From contig CAZXAU010000001.1 of assembly GCA_964638675.1 (NCBI GenBank), positions 124,001 through 188,000 of the forward strand: a DNA stretch of 64,000 nucleotides, written 5' to 3'. The notes under the pieces were generated by a model, which did not search any database, was not told the DNA's origin, and saw nothing but the letters and a program-made list of their open reading frames with translations. Below are positions 15,838 to 25,329 of the stretch, piece after piece (the stretch's first letter is position 1; each line of letters opens with the position of its first letter). This DNA is from SIG714 sp964638675 (lineage in GTDB: Bacteria > Bacillota > Clostridia > Oscillospirales > CAG-272). The position numbers were made by a program, and so were the translations under genes.

Positions 15838-17417
15838 GGAAGGGGGAAAACAGAATGAAAAATAAAAAAGCACTTAAATATTCCGGTGCATCGATCGTAT
15901 ATTCAGCACTCGTTATCGTAGCTATTATTCTTCTGAATGTTGTGGTTTCGGCTTTGGGTGATACATTTTATGCGGCATTTCATCCCGACATCTCGCCGGA
16001 ACAGCTTTTCAATATTTCCGATACCACGCATAAGCTTTTCGATATGATGCTTTCCGAGCTTTCAGATGAGCAGAAGGATATTCTTTATGAAAAGAAGGTA
16101 GAGATAATCTTCATGAACAGTGAGGCAACGGTTTCTACTACCTCGAATGAAAACTACAGAAGAGTTTATGAAATGGCAAAGCAGTATAAGGATGAATTCT
16201 CGTTCATCGATCTGAAATTCATTGAACCGGATAAAAATCCCGAGCTGGTTCAGAAATTTGTCATCGATTCCAATAAAAACGGTGCGGCATCCATAGAAAC
16301 CACTGACATATATTTTTCGGGCCCTCTCGGAAACTATTTCTCAGTACCTTACACAGGATTCTATCTTTCTGACAGCGGAAGCAGTGAAAAATACACTGTA
16401 TACAATATAGAAAGTAAAATGACGGGAAGCATACTTCAGCTCTTTTCAACGAATTCGATTGCATATATTGTATCGGGACACGGAGAAGATACAGAGCTTA
16501 CCGAATTCAGAGAGCTCCTCAGAATTGCCGGTTTTACGGTTCAGGATGTTGACCTTTCAAAGGATGAGCTTGACAACGAAAACGGAAAGCTTATCATAAT
16601 CAACTCTCCGAAGAAGGATTTCGGAGGAATGAACGATCCCTGCAACGAGATCAAAAAACTCGGTGATTTTGTATCATACAGCAAAATTCCGCATCACATG
16701 ATGATTTTTATTGACAATGAATCTCTGGTTGACGGAAATCTGACCGAACTTACCGATTTTATGACCGATTACGGATTTATTTTCAATGCAAACAGTGTTT
16801 CGGAGCCGACAAACAATCTCGACCGTGATCCGAAGATCATAGAGGCAAGCTATGTTGCCAAGGAGATCAGCACTTCTAATTCAAACGGTATGGGATATTC
16901 ATTTGTAAAGAATATTCTTGATTACAAGACCTACATTTCAAATGCCGGTACAATAAAACTTCAGAATCCGAAATCGTCATCTCTTAAGGATACCTATTTT
17001 GTAGATTCAATAATTACTACCTCAGGCAGTGCCACGGCAACCGATCTCGGCGGACAGCACCAGACATACGATGCAACATATGCGACGCTTGTCGGAATTT
17101 ACGGCCATGAGATGGTTGTTGACGACAGCGGAACCTATGTTTCGTATGTTCTCGCTGGTTCATCCTCAAGCTTTGTCAGCAATGAATATCTCGCCAAATA
17201 CGGAAACCGCAACATAATTTATTCGGCACTCAGAACAATGTCGCTCAACAGTGTTGACCCGGTTGCACAGAATATCAGCTATAAAGTATACTTAGAAACA
17301 GGACTTTCCATGAAAGGCGGAGAGCAGATACTCTGGACAGTATTTATCTCGCTCGTCATTCCGTTCGTGATTTTTGTTGTCGGTATTGTAGTCTTTATAA
17401 GGAGAAAGAACAGCTGA
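15828..17417 (+). CDS. GldG-like ABC transporter auxiliary protein
   Basis: This 529-residue protein has an N-terminal transmembrane segment (about residues 20-45) and a large extracytoplasmic part. It ends with a C-terminal transmembrane segment followed by a basic tail (VFIRRKNS). SIAYIVSGHGEDTELTEFRELLRIAGFTVQDVDL is the ABC_transp_aux/GldG core, a glutamine-amidotransferase-like fold thought to bind sugar or peptide ligands. The frame opens at 15828; an ATG at 15855 after GGAAGGGGGAA is a plausible real start. It overlaps its upstream neighbour and shares its end with the start of the DUF4340 gene, so the operon is tightly coupled. Function is inferred by association. Confidence 0.85.
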   Translation: MELRKGENRMKNKKALKYSGASIVYSALVIVAIILLNVVVSALGDTFYAAFHPDISPEQLFNISDTTHKLFDMMLSELSDEQKDILYEKKVEIIFMNSEATVSTTSNENYRRVYEMAKQYKDEFSFIDLKFIEPDKNPELVQKFVIDSNKNGAASIETTDIYFSGPLGNYFSVPYTGFYLSDSGSSEKYTVYNIESKMTGSILQLFSTNSIAYIVSGHGEDTELTEFRELLRIAGFTVQDVDLSKDELDNENGKLIIINSPKKDFGGMNDPCNEIKKLGDFVSYSKIPHHMMIFIDNESLVDGNLTELTDFMTDYGFIFNANSVSEPTNNLDRDPKIIEASYVAKEISTSNSNGMGYSFVKNILDYKTYISNAGTIKLQNPKSSSLKDTYFVDSIITTSGSATATDLGGQHQTYDATYATLVGIYGHEMVVDDSGTYVSYVLAGSSSSFVSNEYLAKYGNRNIIYSALRTMSLNSVDPVAQNISYKVYLETGLSMKGGEQILWTVFISLVIPFVIFVVGIVVFIRRKNS

Positions 17418-19354
17418 TGAGTAAAAAAGAGGAATACAAGAGCATAATTGACGACAGTTCATACGATTATACTGTCTCTAAGGAAAAAAACAAAAACTCA
17501 AACTCTCTGTCAAGGAGAACAAAACTGATAATTGTTCTTGCGGCGTTTCTTGCAGTGATGATCCCGGTATATCTTTTCGTTCTTGCACCTATGCTGAAAA
17601 CGAGTGAGGGAACGGAAAATAAGTTTACTCCGCCCGAGTGTCACTACACAGAAGTGCTGTATAACGGAAGATATGTCTGTATGATGCCTTCTCTCAGTGA
17701 GGAGAATATCAGAAGGGTCAGGATCAAAAATAAGATTCAGCAGAAAAACGGAGAATACGAATATCAGAATTGGGAGCTTTTCTATAATGCCGATTCGGAA
17801 TTGTGGGGGATCACCGATTATGAGGAAACCAGTTTTGACAGTACTTATCTTTCAACAATGATGTGGTATCTGGCACTGATGAGAGTGTCTGACCGTTTAG
17901 AATATTCGTCTTTTGATGAGATCGATAAAAAAACATTCGGATTTGACGATGAGTCAATGCCGGTGTCTTATGAGATCATTACCGCCGACAATAAAACCTA
18001 TAAGGTTACAATGGGAAATATGACAGCTACAGGCTCGGGTTATTACGCATACTATACAGATGAAAACGGTGAAAACCGCCCGACTGTTTATATCATAAAC
18101 GATGCATACGGCATGTTTTTGAATAGCTCTGCGTTTGATTATGTTGCTCCGACTGTAACTCAGCTTCTTGATCAGACCGATTATGTTCCGACACATTTTG
18201 AGATCAAAAAGGCGAACGGTGAGTATTTTACTATAAAGAAGCTCTCAGAAGATGAAATCAAAGAACTTGAAACAGTAAAGATCTCGCATCTTTACATTAC
18301 GCTTGACGGCAAGGAATACAGATTTGAGGCAAGCGCCTACTATTCCGAAATGCTTTATGCTACCCTTCAACCCGGTATTACGGGAACGAAGGTCGTATAC
18401 GCCAAGCCTGACAGCCTTGACGGTGTGCCTGCAGAAATGCTTGAAAAATACGGTATTGACGAAGAGAATCCGTATATACAGCTTTATTTTGTGGCAAAAG
18501 CCATGTTCTCTACCGGAACATCCCATTCAACTCAGCAATGGGTACAGTTCAGCGAAAAGACAACTAACGAGGAAGGCACTGAGGTCTACTATGCACACAA
18601 TGTGGCTTATAACATAATAGTTGAAGTTCCTGCTTCTTCTGTTGAATTTATAGAATATGACAGCTCGAAATATTGTGAGCAGTATATTTTTCTTACACCT
18701 TTCTACAGCGTTGACAAAATAACGATCGACAGTACAGCACTCAGCGATGCATATGTGAACTCAGGTCTTGAGCGTGTCAAAGATTCGTTCATACTCACCG
18801 TTCTGAATCAGAAGCTTACCGGTGTTACCTTAGGTTCTACAGGAAAAGCGGTTCCCGATGTCTCGGTGGATAAGACCGGTCTATCCAACTTCTCACGCTA
18901 CTACAGTGTGCTTCTTTCGCTTTCAACTCAGGTTGAGATTCCTTCGGGTGTTCTCGATAAAATAGATCTTGAAAAGCCTGACATCACGGTTGAAGTTTAT
19001 ACGAAATCGGGTAAAACTCATGTTATGAGATTTTATCTCTACAATTCACGTCACGCATATTATACTCTTGACGGCGAAGGACGCTCATACGTTAGGTATG
19101 ACGATCTTGCCAAACTCCTCAGCTCGAGTGCAGAGCTTATCAGGGGAGAGGAAGTAACGGTAGGATATACGTCAAGTTCGTCAAGCGGCGGAATAACGAG
19201 TGAAAAGGTTCCGGATTTCAATCAGGTAGATAGTGCCTCGATTGTTTTCCTTATAATAATTCTTGTTTTTGTGATTGCCGGAGCGGCAGTGGCTATTCTT
19301 GTTACGTTGAAAAAGGTAAAGAATAACGCCAACTCGGGTTCTTCAGGAAAATAA
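17417..19354 (+). CDS. DUF4340-type membrane-anchored protein
   Basis: This 645-residue protein has a transmembrane helix near residues 33-55 (KLIIVLAAFLAVMIPVYLFVLAP), a long extracytoplasmic beta-rich region and a second helix near the C terminus (about 610-635). Sequence features such as WELFYNADSELWGITDYEE, a repeated DLEKPDITVEVYT-like stretch and its position directly after a GldG-like gene match the DUF4340 proteins found with Gld-type ABC systems. Role is unknown; probably part of the extracytoplasmic face of the complex. AAGGAG precedes the ATG. It abuts the foldase-like gene that follows. Confidence 0.78.
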   Translation: MSKKEEYKSIIDDSSYDYTVSKEKNKNSNSLSRRTKLIIVLAAFLAVMIPVYLFVLAPMLKTSEGTENKFTPPECHYTEVLYNGRYVCMMPSLSEENIRRVRIKNKIQQKNGEYEYQNWELFYNADSELWGITDYEETSFDSTYLSTMMWYLALMRVSDRLEYSSFDEIDKKTFGFDDESMPVSYEIITADNKTYKVTMGNMTATGSGYYAYYTDENGENRPTVYIINDAYGMFLNSSAFDYVAPTVTQLLDQTDYVPTHFEIKKANGEYFTIKKLSEDEIKELETVKISHLYITLDGKEYRFEASAYYSEMLYATLQPGITGTKVVYAKPDSLDGVPAEMLEKYGIDEENPYIQLYFVAKAMFSTGTSHSTQQWVQFSEKTTNEEGTEVYYAHNVAYNIIVEVPASSVEFIEYDSSKYCEQYIFLTPFYSVDKITIDSTALSDAYVNSGLERVKDSFILTVLNQKLTGVTLGSTGKAVPDVSVDKTGLSNFSRYYSVLLSLSTQVEIPSGVLDKIDLEKPDITVEVYTKSGKTHVMRFYLYNSRHAYYTLDGEGRSYVRYDDLAKLLSSSAELIRGEEVTVGYTSSSSSGGITSEKVPDFNQVDSASIVFLIIILVFVIAGAAVAILVTLKKVKNNANSGSSGK

Positions 19355-20338
19355 ATGGAAGATCGCATGAAAAATACACGAAATATCATAAAATTACTGA
19401 AATGCTGTGCTGTCCTCTTTCTTATGACGTTGGTATTGCTGCAATGTTTCTCCTGCTCATCAGCACCCGTTTACAGATCGAATGATGAAACGGTTGTGAT
19501 GAATATAAGTAAAACGCCGATAACTGCCGATATGTACAGATATTACTACTGTTCATACAGACAGAATTCACCGGAGTATACCGAGCAGGAGCTGAAACAG
19601 ACCGTTGAGGACACTCTTCGTGATATCGTTGCAGTGATAGAAACGATCAAAGAGTATAGAATGACACTGCCCGAAGAAGATATCAAGCAGATTCAGGAGG
19701 AAATTGTCGAATTAAAAGATTCGTATGATTCCGATGAGGAGTTTCTTGAAGCTCTCGATAAGCACTTTATGTCGGAGCAGATGCTGTATGATTCATTGTA
19801 TTACGATCGACTTCAGGAGCTTTTGTACGGATATATGACACTCGAGAGATCGATGATAATTGATTCGAGCAATGCGGCTTTTGAAAAGGCATTGAATGAG
19901 AGTTTCCTTGCGGCAGTAAATATTGTCATAAGTGATGATTCGTTCGATCCTGACGATCCTGACCTGAAGGGGGAAGAGCTTGCAAAGAGTATTGCTTTGC
20001 GTATTGAATCTGGTGAGAGCATATATCAGCTTGCTGAAAAGTATAGCGTTGATGCGTATGTCGGTGACAGATATTTTGCACCGTTGACCATGCTCAGCTT
20101 TTTCGAGGAGAAGGTGAGATCGTTGAAGATCGGTGAAGTATCCGGGGTCTATAAGTGTGAGCTTGGCTGGTGTATTACAAAGCGTGTAGCCATTGACGAA
20201 GAATATGTGAATGAAAATTTGGATTCTCTCAGAGAAAATTTCAAATATTCGGAATATCTGAAGATCATGACCGAAAGGTCAGGATCCTTGAATGTGGAAT
20301 ACACCGACGCATTCGATTCTTTCTTTAAATCGTTATAA
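19355..20338 (+). CDS. PpiC/SurA-like foldase lipoprotein
   Basis: This is a 327-residue exported lipoprotein. A hydrophobic signal ends in a cysteine-rich lipobox region (LLQCFSCSS, likely lipid-modified Cys at about 38-41). The helical middle (TADMYRYYYCSYRQ) resembles SurA/PrsA N-terminal chaperone domains. A parvulin-like C-terminal segment carries GESIYQLAEKYSVD, the GEVSGV loop and GWCITKRV. The isomerase core looks short, so chaperone activity may dominate. As last gene of the Gld-like operon it may fold the transporter's extracytoplasmic partners. Family call is moderate. Confidence 0.75.
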   Translation: MEDRMKNTRNIIKLLKCCAVLFLMTLVLLQCFSCSSAPVYRSNDETVVMNISKTPITADMYRYYYCSYRQNSPEYTEQELKQTVEDTLRDIVAVIETIKEYRMTLPEEDIKQIQEEIVELKDSYDSDEEFLEALDKHFMSEQMLYDSLYYDRLQELLYGYMTLERSMIIDSSNAAFEKALNESFLAAVNIVISDDSFDPDDPDLKGEELAKSIALRIESGESIYQLAEKYSVDAYVGDRYFAPLTMLSFFEEKVRSLKIGEVSGVYKCELGWCITKRVAIDEEYVNENLDSLRENFKYSEYLKIMTERSGSLNVEYTDAFDSFFKSL

Positions 20339-20358
20339 TACTATATGATAACATAATA

Positions 20359-20402
20359 GGGGCTGAGTCATTCGCTTTTGAAATGCGTTTGACTCAGCCC
20401 CC
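20359..20402. terminator. bidirectional hairpin between convergent genes
   Basis: GGGGCTGAGTCA (20359-20370) pairs perfectly with TGACTCAGCCCC (20390-20401). It lies between the foldase gene and the convergent XRE gene. T-runs are weak on both sides. Confidence 0.65.
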
Positions 20403-20529
20403 GTTATATCATTGTTAAAGTGTTTTAAGGACTCATTTTCATATCAGACTTATGGGATCGCTCATAACAACTCGGCATTTTGAGAGTTTTTGATTGTTTC
20501 CAATAGGTTAAATCACGATATGATTTTGT

Positions 20530-21159
20530 TTATGATTTATATATGACCTGATCGCATGTCAGATTTGCCGATTCAATCTTTCCTGCACATTCAATGTTTT
20601 TTGCGTTGATTTTATAGCAGTCTGCTATGTTGTTACATATTATACTTTGCGAATTCAGCTCATTGACCCTGATATCTCCGTTTGCCCTGACATTGCCGTT
20701 GATTTGTGAGCAATGTATACCCTGATAGCAGACGACATCTCCGTTGATTGAAGAATCTGAAATAATATGTCCGTATATTTCAACCTTGGAACTCCCTGTT
20801 CTTTCGTTGCAATCATGCGGAAATTCGATTTCAATAGGAGGGTCATCGGGCGAAAATGCAGATGAGACTTTAATTAATTTTTTTCCCTGCATCTGGAAAA
20901 CTCTTATTATATCATCATCCTTTACAAAGGGAGCGATATCTGAAATATAGCAGGAACTCTCTATATTCTCAAGAAAGAGAGCGTCAATAGATACATCGAA
21001 AATCGAAGCAATTTCAGGAAGAAGGGAAATATCGGGAGTATTTGCATTTGTTTCCCATTTTGAAACCGCCTGACTTGAAACTCCGAGCCGATTTCCTACT
21101 TCAGTCTGAGTTAAATTTTTTCTTTGTCTCAAATACTTTATGTTGTTTCCTAAATTCAT
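20530..21159 (-). CDS. XRE-family regulator with C-terminal beta-helix-like domain
   Basis: This 209-residue protein begins with a classical HTH_3 domain (residues 1-60: IKYLRQRKNLTQTEVGNRLG, VSSQAVSKWE). After a short linker, the rest is a series of short repeats rich in N, G, I and V (SINGDVVC, SQINGNVRANGDI, SIICNNI, KINAKNIECAGKI). This resembles the polymer-forming beta-helix of bactofilins. A DNA-binding domain joined to such a module suggests a regulator that assembles or senses a polymer, which is inference. AAGGAG precedes the ATG. It is monocistronic with its own promoter. Confidence 0.8.
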   Translation of the reverse strand: MNLGNNIKYLRQRKNLTQTEVGNRLGVSSQAVSKWETNANTPDISLLPEIASIFDVSIDALFLENIESSCYISDIAPFVKDDDIIRVFQMQGKKLIKVSSAFSPDDPPIEIEFPHDCNERTGSSKVEIYGHIISDSSINGDVVCYQGIHCSQINGNVRANGDIRVNELNSQSIICNNIADCYKINAKNIECAGKIESANLTCDQVIYKS

Positions 21160-21286
21160 TAAATTACTCCTTGTTTAATAGTCAAAATGTGTCTGAAAGC
21201 GTTTTTGATAGTCTCAAATGGCAATCGTGAATAAAATGTGCTTTACTTCATCAATAACAGACACCAATATTTACATATACATATCC

Positions 21287-21314
21287 ATTATATCATTTTT
21301 TTTATTGAATACAA
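21287..21314 (-). promoter_or_regulatory. promoter for the XRE regulator
   Basis: On the minus strand, TTGTAT (21314-21309) and TATAAT (21292-21287) are 16 bases apart, with a TG extension. The 340-base gap 21160-21499 holds this promoter and the ricT terminator; nothing else was seen. Confidence 0.6.
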
Positions 21315-21392
21315 TAGAGCGTACCGTTTGTTTATCAACCAATAGTTGATTTGTCCGTATCTTAAATGATCCGGAATTAATTGATCGACTTT

Positions 21393-21433
21393 AAAAAAAC
21401 TCTGCCGTTTCATTATCGGGTGAATCGACAGAG
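21393..21433 (-). terminator. terminator of the rimO-ricT operon
   Basis: Read on the minus strand, CTCTGTCG and CGGCAGAG form an 8-bp stem followed by seven T (21399-21393). Confidence 0.75.
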
Positions 21434-21499
21434 AATTTTTTATTAAAATAAGCCGATTTAAGAGCTTTTATAAATATATGCCGTGATAAGTTTGATTAC

Positions 21500-23191
21500 T
21501 TATTCATCATTGTTGTCAAAATGATTATCAGCATGTTTTATTATGTTGATCTCTTCAAGTCTGAATACGCTCGGAATTGCATCCGGGTTGGAATCAAGTC
21601 TGACCTTCACAAGCTCGAGAAGGGGCTTTGATTCGACGATAACCCCGTTCCCTTGAGGAGTGTTGACAACAGAATTTACTGCCGGAGTGCGTTTTATTGC
21701 TTCGGAATATGTTTCGTGTTCGTATCTAAGACAGCACATAAGCCTTCCGCAGTTTCCGGATATTTTGGCTGAATTCAGGGAGATCGTCTGCTCCTTTGCC
21801 ATCTTGATGGAAACCTGTGCAAAGTCGGGTAGAAATGTTGCACAGCACAAAGGTCTTCCGCAAATTCCGAGTCCGCCGAGAACCTTCGCCTCATCCCTGA
21901 TTCCCATTTGTCTGAGCTCAATTCTGCAACGGAAGAGCGATGCGAGATCCTTTACAAGATCACGGAAATCAATTCTTCCTTCGGCTGTGAAATGGAAGAG
22001 AAGCTTGGAATTGTCAAAGGTGTATTCAACATCGACGAGCTTCATAGCAAGGTTATGCTGAGCTACCTTTTCTGTCCAGATTGCCGCCGCTTCTTTTTCC
22101 TTTTTGCAGTTTTCGGCGAAATGCTCCTTGTCCGCTTTTGTTGCAGGGCGTATTGCCTTACGTAACTGATTCACCACCGATGTAATGGGAACGGCGTGAT
22201 TGCCGGATGCAACATATCCGTATTCAATTCCACGCGTTGTTTCTACGATTGCAAATGTATCTGGCTTATATTCAATTCCGTCCGGATCAAAATAATACAC
22301 CTTTCCTGACGAGCGGAATTTGATTCCTATAACAATACAGCTCTCGGTATTTTCTTCGGCGGCATTTGTAAAATCTTCTTTTGTTTCTGTATCTGGTTTG
22401 TTTTCAATTCCGCTCGGGGAAAATGCGACCGAAAAGTCGGTGAACGGAGCGTCTTTGCCGTACTCAATATCCGATTTCATCGGCTCATATGTTCCCTGCG
22501 ACAGTATCGATTTATTTGCAGGAATAGCTTCGGTGTACAAAGCGGACCTGTCTGAAACGAAGGATCCTTCTGAGAAATCGGTGAATTCACCGTTGAACTG
22601 TGCCGGCTGTTTTTTTACGGGTCTGTCGTTGCGTTTTTTTGTCGGCTTTCCTTGATTCTGATTCTTTGATTTCTGATTGTTTGCCGCATCCTGAGTTTTC
22701 TGTGGAACCTCGTTTTTGTTACGGTTTTTGCTTTGATTCGGTTTGATGCCCTGATTCTTGTCGGTTGTGTGGTTTTGGTTTGAATCTTTTTTCTGATCCG
22801 GTGACTGTGTTTGACCGGTTTTCTGATTTTTATTTACGCTTTCAGGAGTTGACTGTTTTTGAAGGGAGTCACGGGTGTGTTGCACTTCCTGACGGCTTTT
22901 CTGTGTGTTTTCGGCTTTTTTGGCCTGCACTGTTTTATTTATAATTTGTCTGTTTTTATTTTTATTTGCATTCGGCTTATCTGCGTTCCGTTCAGCATTC
23001 CCTGCCGGCTGTTCAGGCAGATGATTTGCGGACTTTTCAGCAGATGTTTTTGTTGCTGGGGCATCTTTAGCGACAAGCGTTTGCTCTTTTTTCTTTTCCT
23101 GAATGTTTTCTGCTCCGCCTTTTGCTTTATACCGATTGTGTTTATGCTTTACACCGTTATTTTTTTGTTCTGATTTCTTTTCTTCGCTCAT
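21500..23191 (-). CDS. ricT: PSP1-domain protein RicT (YaaT) with long disordered N-terminal extension
   Basis: The C-terminal half (about residues 290-540) is a PSP1/RicT domain. Its cysteine groups CGRPLCC (444-450) and NCGRLMCC (481-487) match the iron-sulfur-binding cysteines of the Bacillus RicAFT complex, which controls RNase Y maturation of mRNAs. The first ~280 residues are very rich in Lys, Asn and Gln, with almost no hydrophobic residues. Bacillus YaaT, at about 275 residues, lacks any such part. The extension could bind RNA or nucleic-acid complexes (inference). It follows holB by 23 bases, the same order as Bacillus holB-yaaT. Confidence 0.88.
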   Translation of the reverse strand: MSEEKKSEQKNNGVKHKHNRYKAKGGAENIQEKKKEQTLVAKDAPATKTSAEKSANHLPEQPAGNAERNADKPNANKNKNRQIINKTVQAKKAENTQKSRQEVQHTRDSLQKQSTPESVNKNQKTGQTQSPDQKKDSNQNHTTDKNQGIKPNQSKNRNKNEVPQKTQDAANNQKSKNQNQGKPTKKRNDRPVKKQPAQFNGEFTDFSEGSFVSDRSALYTEAIPANKSILSQGTYEPMKSDIEYGKDAPFTDFSVAFSPSGIENKPDTETKEDFTNAAEENTESCIVIGIKFRSSGKVYYFDPDGIEYKPDTFAIVETTRGIEYGYVASGNHAVPITSVVNQLRKAIRPATKADKEHFAENCKKEKEAAAIWTEKVAQHNLAMKLVDVEYTFDNSKLLFHFTAEGRIDFRDLVKDLASLFRCRIELRQMGIRDEAKVLGGLGICGRPLCCATFLPDFAQVSIKMAKEQTISLNSAKISGNCGRLMCCLRYEHETYSEAIKRTPAVNSVVNTPQGNGVIVESKPLLELVKVRLDSNPDAIPSVFRLEEINIIKHADNHFDNNDE

Positions 23192-23214
23192 TGGAAAAAT
23201 TCCTCTCTTTACGT

Positions 23215-24189
23215 TCAGCCTCTTGCCGCCCTCATAAGTCGTTTGGCAATAATTGACTTCACGGTTTGGATGTTTGGGTTATAATTTATTTCGCTTCTGA
23301 CAGTTGATATGCATTCACGCATCATGATCAGACTTTTTTTTGTAAGCATACCTCTTGATTTTATCGCTTCATCGCTCGATGAATAATACGAAAATGTTGT
23401 TTTTCCGATCGATGCGAGTATCATATCACGCAGTGCCGTATCAAGCAGTGCAAGTGATCTGCTCAATTCCGATTTGTCATTGCTGAGGGCATTGCAGGAC
23501 GAAATAAGTGACGGAAAATCGCCGTTGCTGACAGAAAAAATAATTTTTTCGACGAGATCATTTTCGTTTTTTCGATTTTTTGACGACAAGAAATCGGTTG
23601 CTCTGCCTATGCATCCGTCTGCTTTGTTTGCGGCTGATCTTATTTCTTCTTCACTGTACTTTTTGAGTGATGATAGGTATGACACCATCTCGTCTTGCGT
23701 GAATCTCTGCATTCTGAAAATTGAGGCACGTGATCGAACCGTAGGCAAAAGTCCTGCCGAATTTTCGCAGAGTAAGAATATAAATACATTGTTCGGCGGT
23801 TCCTCAAGGAGCTTCAACAATGCATTCTGACCCGGAATTGTCATCATATCGGCATCATTTATTATAAAGATACGTACATCAAGCTCGGACGGCTTGATAT
23901 AAGCTGCCGCTTTTATCTCACGTATCGATTCTATTGGTATAAATTTTTTCTTTTCGGGTATTGAATATTCGCTCACATCGGGGCAAGCGCCCGATATGAT
24001 CTTTTCTGCCATACTCCCGTTTTCTGTGTTTCCCGAAATCATGACGCACAGTGAACGCACAAGAGTTGATTTTCCGCTTCCACGGCTTCCCTCAATTATG
24101 TAGGCGTGGGCAAGCTTTTTTTCGGCTATGGCTTTTTCAAAAAAAGCTATTGTTTCACTGTTTCCGAATATTTGCGGCAGAGCACTCAT
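23215..24189 (-). CDS. holB: DNA polymerase III delta-prime subunit
   Basis: This 324-residue clamp-loader subunit has the AAA+ Walker A region IIEGSRGSGKST (about residues 33-44), FIINDADMMTIPGQNALLKLLEEPP in the Walker B/sensor region and RSRASIFRMQ near sensor 1 (SRC-like). The C-terminal domain is helical. It loads the sliding clamp together with tau and delta. It lies between tsaD and ricT in the minus-strand operon. ATG at 24189 is preceded by a GAAAGGAAT ribosome site. Function assignment is by family and by the conserved holB-yaaT order. Confidence 0.88.
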   Translation of the reverse strand: MSALPQIFGNSETIAFFEKAIAEKKLAHAYIIEGSRGSGKSTLVRSLCVMISGNTENGSMAEKIISGACPDVSEYSIPEKKKFIPIESIREIKAAAYIKPSELDVRIFIINDADMMTIPGQNALLKLLEEPPNNVFIFLLCENSAGLLPTVRSRASIFRMQRFTQDEMVSYLSSLKKYSEEEIRSAANKADGCIGRATDFLSSKNRKNENDLVEKIIFSVSNGDFPSLISSCNALSNDKSELSRSLALLDTALRDMILASIGKTTFSYYSSSDEAIKSRGMLTKKSLIMMRECISTVRSEINYNPNIQTVKSIIAKRLMRAARG

Positions 24190-24261
24190 ATACGCCGATT
24201 CCTTTCATTTTGCCCTTATATCATGGGTAGTATCGGCATCAATTCAAAATTGAAAACCGAT

Positions 24262-25284
24262 TCATATATCACAGCATGAGGATGCGTTCAGATCTATATC
24301 TGCTGTGTTTCCTTTTTTGAATTCAAAATATCCCTGTGCGGCTATCATCGCACCGTTGTCTCCGCAGAGCGAGCGTTCCGGCATGAATATTTTAATGCCA
24401 TGCCTTTTTCCGAACGATAGAACTGCCGATCTCAGATGCGAATTCGCCGAGACACCGCCCGACAGTACAAACTGATTGAAATGATACCTGCGATATGCAA
24501 GTTCAAGCTTTTTGACTATTGATGTACACACTGACTTTGAGAACGACGCGGCAATATCGTTTTTATTGACTTCGATTCCTTTCTGTGATGCAGAGTTCAG
24601 ATAATTCAGAACAGCTGTTTTGAGCCCCGAGAATGAGAGATCAAGTGTATCTCCCGATATTGCCGGACTCGGAAATGAAATGGCATCGGGATTTCCGAGA
24701 TAGGCTATTCTGTCCATTTCGGCACCTCCGGGATATGGCATTCCCATAACCCTTGCTACCTTGTCAAAGCACTCCCCAACCGCATCGTCTCGCGTTCTGC
24801 CTACAGTTTCGGCGGTTGTATAGTCATCTATTTTCATTATTGAACAGTGACCGCCTGATGTGACCATAGCGAAAAAGGGAGGTTCGGGTTTATCTTCTGT
24901 CAGATAGCATGATGCAACATGACCCAATATATGATTTACGGGAATCAGCGGCTTCCCGTATGCGTATGCAAGGGATTTTGCAAAATTGACCCCGACGAGG
25001 AGGGCACCGATAAGTCCCGGTAGGGCAGTAACTGCAATTGCATCTATTTCGTGTATTGTTACATTTGCTTTTTCGAGTGCCCGATAGCAAAGCGGTGTAA
25101 TGGCTTCAGCGTGTGCTCTGCTTGCGATTTCGGGTACGACCCCACCGTAAAGTGCATGCTGTCCGACCGATGATGCTATCTCGTTTGAAAGAACGGTCAG
25201 TTGAGGTTTTGAATTGATCTCACTCACGTGTACTACTGATACACCGGTTTCATCGCAGGATGATTCTATTCCGAGAATTAACAT
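24262..25284 (-). CDS. tsaD: tRNA threonylcarbamoyladenosine synthase TsaD
   Basis: This is a 340-residue Kae1/Qri7/TsaD ASKHA-fold protein. It starts with MLILGIESSCDETG, has metal-binding His118 and His122 (NHILGH), the SGGHCSI nucleotide loop, and LSGGVSANSHLR followed by DNGAMIA near the C terminus. With TsaB, TsaC and TsaE it makes t6A at position 37 of ANN-reading tRNAs. Partner genes are not in the window. It is the fourth gene of the rimO-to-ricT run. A second, more divergent TsaD-like protein is encoded at 29133. Confidence 0.95.
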   Translation of the reverse strand: MLILGIESSCDETGVSVVHVSEINSKPQLTVLSNEIASSVGQHALYGGVVPEIASRAHAEAITPLCYRALEKANVTIHEIDAIAVTALPGLIGALLVGVNFAKSLAYAYGKPLIPVNHILGHVASCYLTEDKPEPPFFAMVTSGGHCSIMKIDDYTTAETVGRTRDDAVGECFDKVARVMGMPYPGGAEMDRIAYLGNPDAISFPSPAISGDTLDLSFSGLKTAVLNYLNSASQKGIEVNKNDIAASFSKSVCTSIVKKLELAYRRYHFNQFVLSGGVSANSHLRSAVLSFGKRHGIKIFMPERSLCGDNGAMIAAQGYFEFKKGNTADIDLNASSCCDI

Positions 25285-25329
25285 AATCTATTATTGCCTT
25301 TTATATTTATTGTTATCATGTAGTCAGGC

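Noticed and set aside
22859..23173. Plus-strand hydrophobic frame opposite ricT
   Set aside because: It is the complement of the Lys/Asn/Gln-rich coding region, which automatically gives Phe/Leu/Cys-rich antisense codons.
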